A stretch of 64,000 bases of DNA from Planctomycetota bacterium (GCA_003389325.1 QQVE01000002.1:62001-126000), one strand, 5' to 3'; positions 26,801 to 35,846 are shown, counted from the first letter of the stretch. Notes: a model not told the origin generated them from the sequence alone. Made by a program: numbers and translations.

Positions 26801-27784
26801 GCCTGCCAGTTCCTCGACTTCGGCCGGCGATACGGGAGCAGCGCCGGATTGCGATGCAGCGGGAGCCGCCGCCTTGCGGCATGACTCCGCAAGCTCCGCA
26901 CGCACGCGGGCCAGGCCCTCGAGGTTCTCGGCCAGCGCCTCCCGCGTGTCGCGCTCGGGTTGGTGATCGAGAATGCCGATCGGGCCCTCATAGCCGGCAT
27001 CGAGAATCGCGCGAATCATCGCCCGCTCGTGCTGCCCTTTGCCGATGCCCAGGATCTTCGGCTGGGCGTCGTCGTTCATGCCGTTGAGATTCAGGCAGAG
27101 CAGATAAGGCTGCATCGCGTCCAGCGCCTCGGCGAAGTTCGCGATGTGCCCGTGGCCGTGATGGAAGTTGTAGACGATACCGACGTGGTCGTAGCCCAGC
27201 TCGCGCAGCCGCCGGCACACGGCGACCAGATTCTCCGGCTCGCCGCCCCACCCGCCGTGGTTGTACAGTCCCAGCTTGCAGCCGATATCGCGCGTCGTCT
27301 CGCACAGCGGGCGCAGCGACTCAACAGCAGCGGCAACCTTGTCGTCGTCGGTCTTCCCGTCGGGACTGGGCGCCGTGCGCCACACCTGCGGGTGCAGGTC
27401 GTGCTTCTGGAACAGCTCGAACGCCGCCGGATGGGCATCCCAGAACGCGAAGAACTCGATGCCGTGTCGTTTGTATTCGAGGATCTCCTCCTCGAACGTG
27501 GGCACGTGCTCGGCGCGCCAGTCGTACGCGCAACGCTTCAGCCCCAGGTCGGCCAGCATCTCGGCCCGCTCGGCCGGCGAGCGCTGGCTGGCATCGAACG
27601 GCACGATGCACCAGGCCACCAGGTTCGACGGCGCCAGAACGTCCGCGGACTTTCCCGTGCCGGCCTCGGTTTGATCCTCCGGCCCGGCATGCGCCATCCG
27701 GCCCACTCCGCAAGCCACCAGCACGATCAACGATAGCAGAGCGGTCGCGCGGCGCACCGCGTGGCGAAGAATCGATACGGTCAA
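23810..27784 (-). CDS. Fusion: TIM-barrel isomerase, haem domain, beta-propeller, azurin domain
   Basis: The product has 1324 residues and is exported (hydrophobic N-terminus RRATALLSLIVLVACG). Order: sugar-phosphate-isomerase-like TIM barrel, about residues 45-310; planctomycete haem-binding domain with CLSCHKV starting near Cys350; a DUF6797-like segment (FWADDRWND); a propeller resembling sorbosone-type dehydrogenases; and a C-terminal cupredoxin. In the last, His in PHNWAL plus Cys1308, His1313 and Met1317 of CTFPGHWMVM match azurin copper ligands exactly. The start is TTG 27784, which overlaps the amidohydrolase stop in TTGA. The open frame upstream to 29065 runs through that gene and is not coding. 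Electron flow from propeller through haem to copper is inference. Confidence 0.85.
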   Translation of the reverse strand: MTVSILRHAVRRATALLSLIVLVACGVGRMAHAGPEDQTEAGTGKSADVLAPSNLVAWCIVPFDASQRSPAERAEMLADLGLKRCAYDWRAEHVPTFEEEILEYKRHGIEFFAFWDAHPAAFELFQKHDLHPQVWRTAPSPDGKTDDDKVAAAVESLRPLCETTRDIGCKLGLYNHGGWGGEPENLVAVCRRLRELGYDHVGIVYNFHHGHGHIANFAEALDAMQPYLLCLNLNGMNDDAQPKILGIGKGQHERAMIRAILDAGYEGPIGILDHQPERDTREALAENLEGLARVRAELAESCRKAAAPAASQSGAAPVSPAEVEELAGDAREDGDPRRGARLFADARSACLSCHKVLGHGGAVGPDLSQIGKQRTTEELAWSLLAPQREVKPEFLVWKVATDEGKVHTGYRVESDDDSVRLRDPALGTEVAIPRPTIEDEVQAGSLMPEGLLARLSYQQRADLVGFLAKLGTSDAEFDAFAAEVLATPQVHSPVAFPYQRDPLVPEDYAHWQAPVNRDRVYDFYTKQAEYFRSQPVLPMLLSEAPALDGGTFGHWGNQDEEFWADDRWNDTQLGSVQCGIFRDGKLVVARAVCLQLGEDGELAVCFNPETLHYEALWSGGFVNFSSVRHGFLGGLQRDGTPLPLPEQTVPEGPRVYHGFYRHGKRVVFAYRIGDVEYLDAPWVEDGEFVRVVTPADEHPLRELTSGGSPQWPQEFATEIRPGSGRPYAIDTIELPFDNPWKALLFCGGHDFLSDGSAVIGTMQGDVWRVEGLDGPMDQPGQARWRRIAAGLHHLLGVVVVDDVIHVLGRDQITRLHDRNDDGEIDFYECFSRAYDTSTAGHDFICGLQRDEQGRFYTASGNQGILRISADGNDADVLATGFRNPDGLCLLDDGTLTVPCSEGDWTCASMIGAFRPSESTGGEVPHFGYRGPRNGRPPELPLVYLPRLLDNSSGGQVQVTGDRWGPLDGQLVHLSFGAGTYFLVLRDEVHGQMQGAAVPLPGDFRSGVHRGRFHPHDGQLYVSGMAGWGSYTPDDGCFQRVRYTGDAAQLPVDFHVHENGVVVRFSQPLDPEIAARSESHFAQCWNYRYSSAYGSPEFSTTHPGVRGHDPLAIASAHVLEDGRSLFLELPELQPVNQLHLRLHIDGGRGHDLLATVHALDRPFADFPGYRPRPKTIAPHPILADMAMSAERVPNPYQRPLKNSRQIELATGKNLTYAEKEIRVQAGEPLEFTLVNPDVVPHNWALAVPGSLAEVGQMANLLVADPAAVARQYIPESDDVLAHTDVVPPGGRFTIYFHAPKKPGRYPFLCTFPGHWMVMNGELVVE

Positions 27785-29085
27785 CTCGTTACTCCCGGTT
27801 CCGGTTTCGATTGGACTCCACTCTGCGCCAGCCTTCCGGCTTTCAGCACGCCGCCCTGCAGCACGGCCAGCAGGTTCGCGCGGTCTTCCAGCAGGGCGAT
27901 GTTCGACACCACGTCGCCGTCGACCACCAGCACGTCGGCCAGCTTGCCGGGCGCGAGTGTGCCGATCTCGTGTTCGCGGCCCAGGATCTCGGCCCCCGTC
28001 TTGGTCGCGCACTTGATGGTATCGAGCGAAGAAAAGCCGACGTAGTTGACGAAGAACGACAGCTCCTTGGCGTAGTCGCCGTGCGGGTTCCAGGCGAAGC
28101 CGTAGTCGCCGCCCATGCCCAGCCGCCCGCCTTCTTCCAGAATCCACCGCGCGCTCTTGGCGCCGCCCTCGAGCGTCTCCTGGTGGCCGTCGATCACCGA
28201 CTGCGGCATGTCGAACTCGGGCCCGTGCTTGATCGAAGCCAGCTCGAAGAACAACGCGGGCACGACCGGCACGTTGCGCTCCAGCAGCAGGTCCATCGTC
28301 TCGCGGTCCATGAACGTGCCGTGCTCGAGCGTGTCGTAGCCGGCCAATAGCGCATTCTTGATTCCCTCGGTTGCCCGGCAGTGGCCCGTGACTTTCAGCC
28401 CGTGGTTGTGCGCCGTTTGCACCACGGCGTTCATTTCTTCGGCCGTCATGCAGAGCGTGTGATGATCGTTCGCATCCGGCGCCGCGGCATCGCCGGTGGG
28501 ATAGGTCTTCACCCATTCGATGCCGTCCTTGACGAGCTTGCGTACGGCTGCTCGCGCTTCGTCGGCACCGTTGACCAGCAGCACCAGGCCTTCCATACCG
28601 ATGCGGCGAAAATCGGGGTTCCAGTCCATCAAGCCGCCCACGCCGCAGATCTCGCGTCCGCTGGCCGCCAGTCGCGGCCCCGGCACGAGGTCTTCCTCGA
28701 TGGCCTTCTTCAGCCAGACGTCGATGTTGAACAAGCTGCCGCCGCTGCGGGCCGCGGTGTATCCGCACTCCAGCGCCAGCTTGGCGTTGGCCGCCGCCAG
28801 CAGCGTGACGTACTCCACCGGATACTTGATGTCGAGATCCTCGAGCGCCGCCACGTTGAAGTAAGTCGGATGAAAGTGCGCCTCGACCAGCCCCGGCAGG
28901 ATCGTGCCGCCACGCGCATCGATCCGCTGTGTCTGGGGCGAAACCGGCGGCAACTGTGCCCGCGGGCCGACGTAGGCGATACGTCCGTCCTCGATCAACA
29001 CGGCGCCGTCGGCCAGTGGCGGCGAGCCCGTGCCGTCGACGACCTGTCCTCCTTCGACGAGGCAAAATCCCTGGGAGGTTTTCAT
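27781..29085 (-). CDS. Amidohydrolase (imidazolonepropionase/prolidase-like)
   Basis: This metal-dependent amidohydrolase has 434 residues. Motifs are HFHP at His70/His72, a conserved Lys in WVKTYP, HCRA, EHGT and GGDYG with the metal-binding Asp. The N-terminal DGTGSPPLADGAVLIEDGRIAYVG and C-terminal GTLAPGKLADVLVVDGD are the small beta-sandwich typical of the family. Relatives cleave cyclic amides or Xaa-Pro dipeptides. No signal peptide is present, so it acts in the cytoplasm. Its stop overlaps the start of the 1324-residue fusion gene, so the two are translated from one message although one product is exported. Confidence 0.9.
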   Translation of the reverse strand: MKTSQGFCLVEGGQVVDGTGSPPLADGAVLIEDGRIAYVGPRAQLPPVSPQTQRIDARGGTILPGLVEAHFHPTYFNVAALEDLDIKYPVEYVTLLAAANAKLALECGYTAARSGGSLFNIDVWLKKAIEEDLVPGPRLAASGREICGVGGLMDWNPDFRRIGMEGLVLLVNGADEARAAVRKLVKDGIEWVKTYPTGDAAAPDANDHHTLCMTAEEMNAVVQTAHNHGLKVTGHCRATEGIKNALLAGYDTLEHGTFMDRETMDLLLERNVPVVPALFFELASIKHGPEFDMPQSVIDGHQETLEGGAKSARWILEEGGRLGMGGDYGFAWNPHGDYAKELSFFVNYVGFSSLDTIKCATKTGAEILGREHEIGTLAPGKLADVLVVDGDVVSNIALLEDRANLLAVLQGGVLKAGRLAQSGVQSKPEPGVTS

Positions 29086-29336
29086 CGTGTCACCCCTGGT
29101 AGTGGCGGCGAGTCGGCGCGGCGCGAGGTACGCTCGCTGTGCCTTCTATCTTGCCACGCAAGCTGGCGAGGCACCACGCCTGCGGCGGCAGAAACGCACG
29201 CTCTGCCGCCCGCGGCGGCTTGTTTTCCGAATTTCAGGCGATAAGGTAGGATTGCGTGGCTATCTGCGGGGCGGCCTGGCGGCCGTGCCCCTGCGGCGAC
29301 GCCCATTCTAATCGCGACCCCCTGCAAAACGAGACG

Positions 29337-31049
29337 ATGAGCACGACCCTACAACGGTTGTTGGCCAGCGGAGTCCTTATGTGTGCCTTTGGTGCTTTTT
29401 CGGGCCGAGCGGCCGCGGCCGATGCTGCCGCACCGGCCGATCCCGACGCCGCAGCCGCCAAGTTCGTCGAGCGCTACAATGCCGAAGTACGCCCCCTGGA
29501 GATCGAGCTCAACCTCGCCTGGTGGAAGGCCAACACCACGGGTAAGGACGAAGACTTTGCCGCCAAGGTCGAGGCGCAGAACCGCTACGACGCCGCTCTC
29601 TCCAATGCCGAGCAATTCGCCGAGCTGAAGGCGCTCGAGCAAGCCGAAATCAAGGACCCGATCCTCGACCGCCAGATCAACGTGCTCTATCGCATCTATC
29701 TGGAGAAGCAGGTCGACCCCGAGCTGCTCAAGCGCATCAACTCGAAGGCCAACGAGATCGAGCAGGCCTTCAATGTGTATCGCGCCAAGCTCAACGGCAA
29801 GGAAATCACCGATAGCGAGATGCGGCGGATTCTTAAGGAGTCGAAAGACTCGAACGAGCGCCGCGCCGTGTGGGAATCGAGCAAGGGCGTGGGCTTGGCC
29901 GTTGAAGAGGACCTGCGCCAGCTCGTGGCGTATCGCAACGAAGCAGCCCAGAAGCTCGGCTTCAAGGACTTCCATCAGATGCGGCTCTACCTGGCCGAGC
30001 AGGACCAGGCCGAGGTGCTCAAGCTGTTCGACGAGCTCGACGAGCTGACGCGCGAGCCGTTCGCCCAGGCCAAGGCCGAAATCGACGTCGCGCTGGCCGA
30101 GTACTGCGGCATCGGCATCGACGAGCTGCAGCCCTGGCACTACCAGGACCCGTTCTTCCAGGAAGCGCCCGTGGTGTCGAACGTCAGTCTCGACAAGGCC
30201 TTCGCCGACGCCGACATTCTGGCCATTTGCCGCAAGTTCTACGGCGGCATCGGGCTGCCGATCGAAGACGTCATCGACCGCAGCGATCTCTACGAGAAGC
30301 CGGGCAAGAGCCCGCACGCCTTCTGCACCGACATCAACCGCGAGGGCGATGTGCGTGTGCTCGCGAACATCGTGCCCAACGAGTACTGGATGGGTACCAT
30401 GCTGCACGAGCTGGGCCATTCGGTCTACAGCAGCAAGTACATTCCGGCCAGCCTGCCCTACACCCTGCGGACCGATGCCCACATCCTCTGCACCGAGGGC
30501 GTGGCCATGATGTTCGAGCGGTTCAGCAAGAGCGGCGAGTGGCTGCAGGCCATGGGCGTCAACGTCGAAGACCCGGCGGCCTACAGCAAGGCCGCGGCCC
30601 AGATGCGCCGTAACCAGTTGTTGATTTTCTCCCGCTGGTGCCAGGTGATGCTCCGCTTCGAGCAGCAGATGTACGCTGACCCCAGCCAGGATCTGAACGC
30701 GCTGTGGTGGAACCTGGTCGAGAAGTATCAGCTCATCAAGCGACCCACGGGCCGCGACGCCCCGGACTACGCGGCCAAGATCCACGTCGTCTCGGCGCCG
30801 TGCTACTACCACAACTACATGATGGGCCAGTTGTTCGCCTGTCAGGTCCATGCCACGATCGCCCGCGACGTGCTGCACGCCACCGACGTGCCCAACGCGT
30901 TCTACACCGACGACAAGAACGTGGGCGAGTACATGAAGAGCCGCGTGTTCGCCCCCGGCGCGACGCTGAGCTGGAACGAGCTGACCAAGCACGCCACCGG
31001 CGAGCCCTTGAACGCCAAGGCTTTCGCCGCGGAGTTCTCGGGCGAGTAG
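29337..31049 (+). CDS. M2-family peptidyl-dipeptidase (ACE-like)
   Basis: This is a 570-residue zinc metallopeptidase of the angiotensin-converting-enzyme family, releasing dipeptides from peptide C-termini. The signal peptide is LLASGVLMCAFGAFSGRAAA, so it acts outside the cytoplasm. The zinc motif is HELGH at residues 357-361, with the third ligand Glu in ILCTEGVAMMFE downstream. Further family blocks are HAFCTDINREGDVRVL and the C-terminal PCYYHNYMMGQL. I chose ATG 29337 because the hydrophobic leader follows it, not the in-frame ATG at 29256. The gene is divergent from the amidohydrolase; a 251-base gap between them holds promoters for both. Confidence 0.93.
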   Translation: MSTTLQRLLASGVLMCAFGAFSGRAAAADAAAPADPDAAAAKFVERYNAEVRPLEIELNLAWWKANTTGKDEDFAAKVEAQNRYDAALSNAEQFAELKALEQAEIKDPILDRQINVLYRIYLEKQVDPELLKRINSKANEIEQAFNVYRAKLNGKEITDSEMRRILKESKDSNERRAVWESSKGVGLAVEEDLRQLVAYRNEAAQKLGFKDFHQMRLYLAEQDQAEVLKLFDELDELTREPFAQAKAEIDVALAEYCGIGIDELQPWHYQDPFFQEAPVVSNVSLDKAFADADILAICRKFYGGIGLPIEDVIDRSDLYEKPGKSPHAFCTDINREGDVRVLANIVPNEYWMGTMLHELGHSVYSSKYIPASLPYTLRTDAHILCTEGVAMMFERFSKSGEWLQAMGVNVEDPAAYSKAAAQMRRNQLLIFSRWCQVMLRFEQQMYADPSQDLNALWWNLVEKYQLIKRPTGRDAPDYAAKIHVVSAPCYYHNYMMGQLFACQVHATIARDVLHATDVPNAFYTDDKNVGEYMKSRVFAPGATLSWNELTKHATGEPLNAKAFAAEFSGE

Positions 31050-31256
31050 GGTGCAAACCCATCTCCTGCTCTCAACTTTCCGGGCGAGACTGGACGGCGC
31101 TGTCGGCAGCGTACCCGGCGAATCCTCTTCTGCGCCACGCCGCCCATCCGTTTGACTCTTATGCTGCCATGCAGTTGATACGCCGCCCTCAGTCGAGCAG
31201 AATAGGTATTCGATCACGCCTGGCGAATTCCATTCCCACCGCAGCGCGAACCCTCC

Positions 31257-33935
31257 ATGCGACTGGCCTACCTGCTTTCCACGATCATCGTGCTGATTGG
31301 CGGCGGTTTGCACGCCGATGACAGCGCTGCTCCCTACGGCATCGAGAAACGCACGCCCTGGACCACCTCGCGCCTGGTCGGTTCGCCCGAGCCGCCACTG
31401 CCGTACACGGTCGAAGAGACGTTCACCAAGCTCGACCTCAAGACTCCGATTTACATCCTCGAGGAGCCGGGCACCGGGCACTTGCTGGTTATCCTGCATC
31501 CCGAAGGCGACAACCCCTCGCGGATCGTGCGCTTCGCGAACGACCCCGAGTGCGAGCAGTTCGACGTCTTCTACGCGAGCGACGACCGGCTGATCTACTC
31601 GCTGTGTTTCGATCCTGATTACGAAAAGAATCGCCAGGTTTACATCTTCTCCAACGGGCCCAAGCCGGAGTCGGAGCGCCGCAACCGCCTGGCCCGCTTT
31701 CGGGTCACCGCGGACGATCCCCCGCGCATCGACCCGGAGAGCGAAGAGATTCTGCTCGACTTCCGCTCCGGCGGGCACGACGGCGGCGACATGGCCTTCG
31801 GCAACGACGGCATGCTGTACGTCACGACCGGCGACGGCACCAGCGACTCCGACGGCTGGAACTCCGGCCAGACGCTCGACGACCTGCTGGGAGCCGTGCT
31901 GCGGATCGACGTGCACACTCCCAGCGACGACAAACCGTACTCGGTGCCCCCCGACAACCCATTTGTCGATGTAAAAGGTGCCTGCGGCGAAGTCTGGGCC
32001 TACGGGCTGCGCAATCCCTGGCGGATGGGCATCGACCCGGTGAGCGGCCAGGTGTGGGTCGGCAACAACGGGCAAGACTTGTGGGAGACCGCTCACCTGG
32101 TGCGGCGCGGCGAGAACTACGGCTGGAGCGTTTACGAGGGCAACCATCCTTTCTACCTGCAACGCCAACTCGGTCCGACGCCGCTGGTACCGCCCACCAT
32201 CGAGCACTCGCACGCCGAGTTTCGCTCGCTTACCGGCGGCGTGGTCTACCGCGGCGACAAGCTGGCCGATCTCGACGGGGCCTACGTCTACGGCGACTAC
32301 TCGAGCGGCCGCATCTGGGGCATGAAGCACGACGGCCAGCGCGTTCTGTGGCACAAGGAACTGGCCGACACGTCGCTGATGATCGCCGCCTTTCGCTCCG
32401 ATCACCGTGGCGAAATGCTCGTGGCCGACCACGGCAGCGGCATTTACCGCCTGGTGCCGTCGCCGCCGAGCGACGATGCCCCGCCGTTTCCGCGCAAGCT
32501 GAGCGAGACGGGCCTGTTTCGCTCGGTCGCCGCCCATGAGGTCGACCCCGGCTTGGTTCCCTATGCGGTGAACGCCCCCGCCTGGAACGACGGTGCCACT
32601 GCCGAGCGATTCATCGCGCTGCCTGGCGACGCGCAGGCCACCCATCACGCCGGCCGCAGTTGGGACTTTCCCGACGGCATGGCGCTAGTGCAAACGCTCT
32701 CGCTGGAGCGCACCTCGGGCGACCCCGCCACGCGGTTTTGCGTCGAAACCCGCGTGCTACTGCGGCAACAGGGCGAATGGGCCGGCTACTCCTACCGCTG
32801 GAACGACGAGCAGTCCGACGCCGCGCTGGTCGACAAGCTGGGGGCCGAGGCGGCATTTGCGATCCACGAAGCAGGCGGCCAGCGCGAACAAACCTGGCGA
32901 TTTCCGGCCCGAGTGGAGTGCATGACCTGCCACAGCCGCGCGGCCAACTTCGTGCTGGGGCTCTGCAACGCGCAGCTCAATCGCGACTACGACTACGGCG
33001 CGGTCGCCGACAACCAGCTTCGCACGCTGTCACACGTCGGCCTGTTTGCCAAGCCGCCCGACAAACCGCCCGGCGAGTTGGAAAAGCTGTGCAACCCGTA
33101 CGACAAGTCGCAGCAAGACGAAGCCCGCGCGCGAAGCTACCTGCACGTGAATTGCTCGGTCTGCCACGTCGCTGCCGGCGGGGGCAACGCCCGCATGGTG
33201 CTCACGCACTCGACCAACCGCGGCGAGATGGAACTGATCGAGGCCCGGCCGCAGCACAACACCTTCGGCATTCCCAACGCCATGCTCGTCGCGCCCGGCG
33301 ATCCGGACCGCTCGGTGTTGCTGACCCGACTGTCGCAGCGCGGCCGCGGGCAGATGCCGCCCTTGGTGACGACGCGGGTCGACCAGCAGGCGGTCGAACT
33401 GTTTCGCGCGTGGATCTCGGGCCTCGAGCCGTCGCGCCCGATCGTGCGCAACTGGCAGACCGGCGATTTGCTGGCGGATCTCGACGGACTCGACGCGGGA
33501 CGCTCGGTCGAAGCCGGGCAGACGGCCTTCCGCGAGATCGGCTGCAGCCAGTGCCATCGCGTGGCCGACGACGGCGGCACGGTCGGCCCCGACCTGACCG
33601 ACGCGGCCAAGCGGCTCTCGCCCAAGGAACTGCTCGAGTCGATCATCGAGCCCTCCAAGCAAGTGGCCGACCAGTACGCCACCTGGATCGTGCAAACCGA
33701 AGACGGCAAGGTGCGCTCCGGCCGCATCGAGCGCGAGGACGACCGCGTGCTCATCCTGCGCGGGAGCGACGCCCTGGAGCCGCCCACCGAGATCGAGCAA
33801 GCCAGCGTCACCGGCCGCCGCAAATCGCCGGTCTCGAATATGCCCGAGGGCACGGTGAACGTGCTGCACAAGGAGGAGCTGCTCGATTTGCTGGCGTATC
33901 TCCTCAACGGCACGAAGCAACCGGATGCCGAGTAG
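31257..33935 (+). CDS. Secreted sorbosone/glucose dehydrogenase with three haem-c sites
   Basis: The 892-residue protein starts with a signal peptide (LAYLLSTIIVLIGGGLHA). Residues about 60-400 form a beta-propeller of the soluble glucose/sorbosone dehydrogenase type (GGHDGGDMAFGNDGMLYVTTGDG, EVWAYGLRNPWRMG), which would bind PQQ. Behind it come haem-c motifs CMTCH at Cys555, CSVCH at Cys633 and CSQCH at Cys763. The last belongs to a planctomycete haem-binding domain with VGPDL and PSKQVADQY. It probably oxidises a sugar or aldehyde in the periplasm and passes electrons along the haems. A long hairpin repeat follows 20 bases after the stop. Confidence 0.9.
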   Translation: MRLAYLLSTIIVLIGGGLHADDSAAPYGIEKRTPWTTSRLVGSPEPPLPYTVEETFTKLDLKTPIYILEEPGTGHLLVILHPEGDNPSRIVRFANDPECEQFDVFYASDDRLIYSLCFDPDYEKNRQVYIFSNGPKPESERRNRLARFRVTADDPPRIDPESEEILLDFRSGGHDGGDMAFGNDGMLYVTTGDGTSDSDGWNSGQTLDDLLGAVLRIDVHTPSDDKPYSVPPDNPFVDVKGACGEVWAYGLRNPWRMGIDPVSGQVWVGNNGQDLWETAHLVRRGENYGWSVYEGNHPFYLQRQLGPTPLVPPTIEHSHAEFRSLTGGVVYRGDKLADLDGAYVYGDYSSGRIWGMKHDGQRVLWHKELADTSLMIAAFRSDHRGEMLVADHGSGIYRLVPSPPSDDAPPFPRKLSETGLFRSVAAHEVDPGLVPYAVNAPAWNDGATAERFIALPGDAQATHHAGRSWDFPDGMALVQTLSLERTSGDPATRFCVETRVLLRQQGEWAGYSYRWNDEQSDAALVDKLGAEAAFAIHEAGGQREQTWRFPARVECMTCHSRAANFVLGLCNAQLNRDYDYGAVADNQLRTLSHVGLFAKPPDKPPGELEKLCNPYDKSQQDEARARSYLHVNCSVCHVAAGGGNARMVLTHSTNRGEMELIEARPQHNTFGIPNAMLVAPGDPDRSVLLTRLSQRGRGQMPPLVTTRVDQQAVELFRAWISGLEPSRPIVRNWQTGDLLADLDGLDAGRSVEAGQTAFREIGCSQCHRVADDGGTVGPDLTDAAKRLSPKELLESIIEPSKQVADQYATWIVQTEDGKVRSGRIEREDDRVLILRGSDALEPPTEIEQASVTGRRKSPVSNMPEGTVNVLHKEELLDLLAYLLNGTKQPDAE

Positions 33936-33955
33936 CCACGCGTTCCGCACGCCGC

Positions 33956-34030
33956 TACCAGCCCGAAGCGCGAGCGAGGGTTCTTCGTCTGCTCAAGCGC
34001 CGCGACCCTCGCTCGCGCTTCGGGCTGGTA
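33956..34030. repeat. Long GC-rich inverted repeat (family B, copy 1)
   Basis: Two 26-base arms, 33956-33981 and 34005-34030, are perfect reverse complements containing CCCGAAGCGCGAGCGAGG. They are separated by 23 bases. The same arm sequence recurs at 36631 and 39839. It lies between two plus-strand genes, so it may stabilise or end the upstream message. Confidence 0.85.
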
Positions 34031-34165
34031 ACACACTCCAGAGTCAGTCTCGTTGACCAGCCTGCATGGCTGAGCGATAATCGCACGCGTTGGCGGCAAC
34101 TAAATTTAGGCGCACTTCTTACGCGGGGCTCTTGCCCCGAAATCTCGTTTCGCGGAGGAACCGTC

Positions 34166-35842
34166 ATGGCGCGCTCGGCTCGCTATCGCTCGTTCGTAGG
34201 ACGCATCTCACTGGCACTGGTGGTCCTCGTCTGCACGGCCACCGCGGCCCTGGCCGAATTCAAGGTCGAGATGGTGCCCATGCGCGACGGCGTGAAGCTG
34301 GCCACGAACCTCTTCTTTCCCGAGGGCGAGGGCCCCTGGCCGGTCGTGCTCTCGCGCACCCCTTACGGCAAGGGCCGCGCCGCCAGCCGCGAAGAGAAGG
34401 AGAAACCGTACACCGAGCGGGGCTACGTACGCGTCGTGCAGGATTGCCGCGGACGCCACGATAGCGAAGGCGAATACCGCGCGTTCATCGACGACATGGA
34501 CGACGGCTACGACACCGTCGAATGGATCGCCGCCCAGCCCTGGTCGACGGGCAAGGTGGGCATGATCGGCGGCTCGGCCCTGGGCATCACGGCCAACCAT
34601 GCGGCCATGAGCGGCGCCCCGCACCTGGTGTGCAACGTCGTTTTCGTGTCCCACGGCAGCTCGTATCACAACTCGGGCTACCCCGGCGGCGTGTTCCTCA
34701 AGAACCTCAACGAGGAATGGCTTCGCAAACAGGGCGTGCCGCCGGCCGACGTGCCGCGGCCGATCCATCGTGTCTACGACGATTCGTTTCGCCAGCGCGA
34801 CATCGAGCATTACTTCGACAAGATGCAAGTGCCCACCATCAACATCGGCGGCTGGTACGACATTTTCAGCCAGGGCAACATCGACTGCTTTACCGGCTTG
34901 CAGTACCGCGGCGGCGAGCGGGCCCGCGGCAACCAGAAGCTGATCATGGGCGCCATTGGCCACGGTCAACTGCGCGGCGACTTGAAGTATCCCAATCCGA
35001 TGTACGACTTCGAAGAGTTGTCGCTGCGGTGGTTCGATCACTGGCTCAAAGGCGAGGACAACGGCGTCGAAGACGAACCCGCCGTGCGCTATTATCTGAT
35101 GGGCGATACGATGGACGACGACGCCCCCGGCAACGCGTGGCGCACCAGCGACGTCTGGCCGCCCAAGGCCACCGAAACGGCCTACTACCTGCATTCCGGC
35201 GGCAGGCTCTCGACCCAGGAGCCGCCCAAGGCGACAAACGTCGCCGATATCGCGCCGGAGTCGTCCGACACGTTTGTCTACGACCCCCGCAACCCGGTGC
35301 CCACCGTGGGCGGCAACAACCTGATGATGCCGCTGGGCCCGATGGACCAGCGCGAGGTGAGCTCCCGCCCCGACGTGCTCAAGTACGAGACGGAGCCGCT
35401 GTCCGAGGCGGTCGAGATCGTCGGTCCCGTGGTGGCGAAACTCGCGGTCAGCACCGACGTCGAAGACACCGACTTCATGGTCAAGCTCATCGACGTGTAC
35501 CCCAACGGGTACGAGGCCTTGATGCTCGACCAGGCCTTCCGGCTACGATTCCGCGAGGGATTCAACCGCATGGTCAAGGCGGAGCCCGGCCAGGTCTACG
35601 AGATCGACGTCGACCTTTGGTCCACGGCTCTGGTGTTTAACCAGGGGCACAAGATCGCCGTGCACATTTCCAGCAGTAACAGCCCGCGGTTCGAGGCCCA
35701 CTCGAACACCTGGAAACCCGTCAGCTCGATGGACGACGCCGTCGAGGCTCGCAACACCGTGCATCATTCGGCGGCGTTCCCCTCGCGCATCGTGTTGCCG
35801 GTGACCAAGGTGTATGACGCACCGGCCGAGGCGGGCGACTGA
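34166..35842 (+). CDS. CocE/NonD-family serine hydrolase, secreted
   Basis: This 558-residue alpha/beta hydrolase is of the Xaa-Pro dipeptidyl-peptidase/cocaine-esterase family. The start is ATG 34166, with GGAGG upstream and a signal peptide (SLALVVLVCTATAALA) following. The nucleophile elbow is GGSALG with Ser137. The domain order is a hydrolase core, about residues 35-300 (VQDCRGRHDSEGEY, YDTVEWIAAQPWS), then a C-terminal jelly-roll (KLAVSTDVEDTDFMVKL, FNQGHKIAVHISSSNSPRF). It hydrolyses an ester, amide or Xaa-Pro bond outside the cytoplasm; the substrate is unknown. The NRDE gene begins four bases after its stop, so they are probably co-transcribed. Confidence 0.9.
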   Translation: MARSARYRSFVGRISLALVVLVCTATAALAEFKVEMVPMRDGVKLATNLFFPEGEGPWPVVLSRTPYGKGRAASREEKEKPYTERGYVRVVQDCRGRHDSEGEYRAFIDDMDDGYDTVEWIAAQPWSTGKVGMIGGSALGITANHAAMSGAPHLVCNVVFVSHGSSYHNSGYPGGVFLKNLNEEWLRKQGVPPADVPRPIHRVYDDSFRQRDIEHYFDKMQVPTINIGGWYDIFSQGNIDCFTGLQYRGGERARGNQKLIMGAIGHGQLRGDLKYPNPMYDFEELSLRWFDHWLKGEDNGVEDEPAVRYYLMGDTMDDDAPGNAWRTSDVWPPKATETAYYLHSGGRLSTQEPPKATNVADIAPESSDTFVYDPRNPVPTVGGNNLMMPLGPMDQREVSSRPDVLKYETEPLSEAVEIVGPVVAKLAVSTDVEDTDFMVKLIDVYPNGYEALMLDQAFRLRFREGFNRMVKAEPGQVYEIDVDLWSTALVFNQGHKIAVHISSSNSPRFEAHSNTWKPVSSMDDAVEARNTVHHSAAFPSRIVLPVTKVYDAPAEAGD

Positions 35843-35846
35843 CGTC

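Noticed and set aside
23810..29065. A 1751-codon open frame on the minus strand
   Set aside because: The part from 27785 to 29065 overlaps the amidohydrolase in another frame and has the composition of a shadow; only the part from 27784 down shows protein domains.
29349..32648. A 1099-codon minus-strand open frame
   Set aside because: It is the antisense of the M2 peptidase and the dehydrogenase, contains no recognisable domains, and arises from high GC in third positions.
32660..34165. Upstream extension of the CocE-like gene frame
   Set aside because: It overlaps the C-terminal half of the dehydrogenase in another frame, is arginine-rich and shadow-like, and a good ribosome binding site and signal peptide mark ATG 34166.
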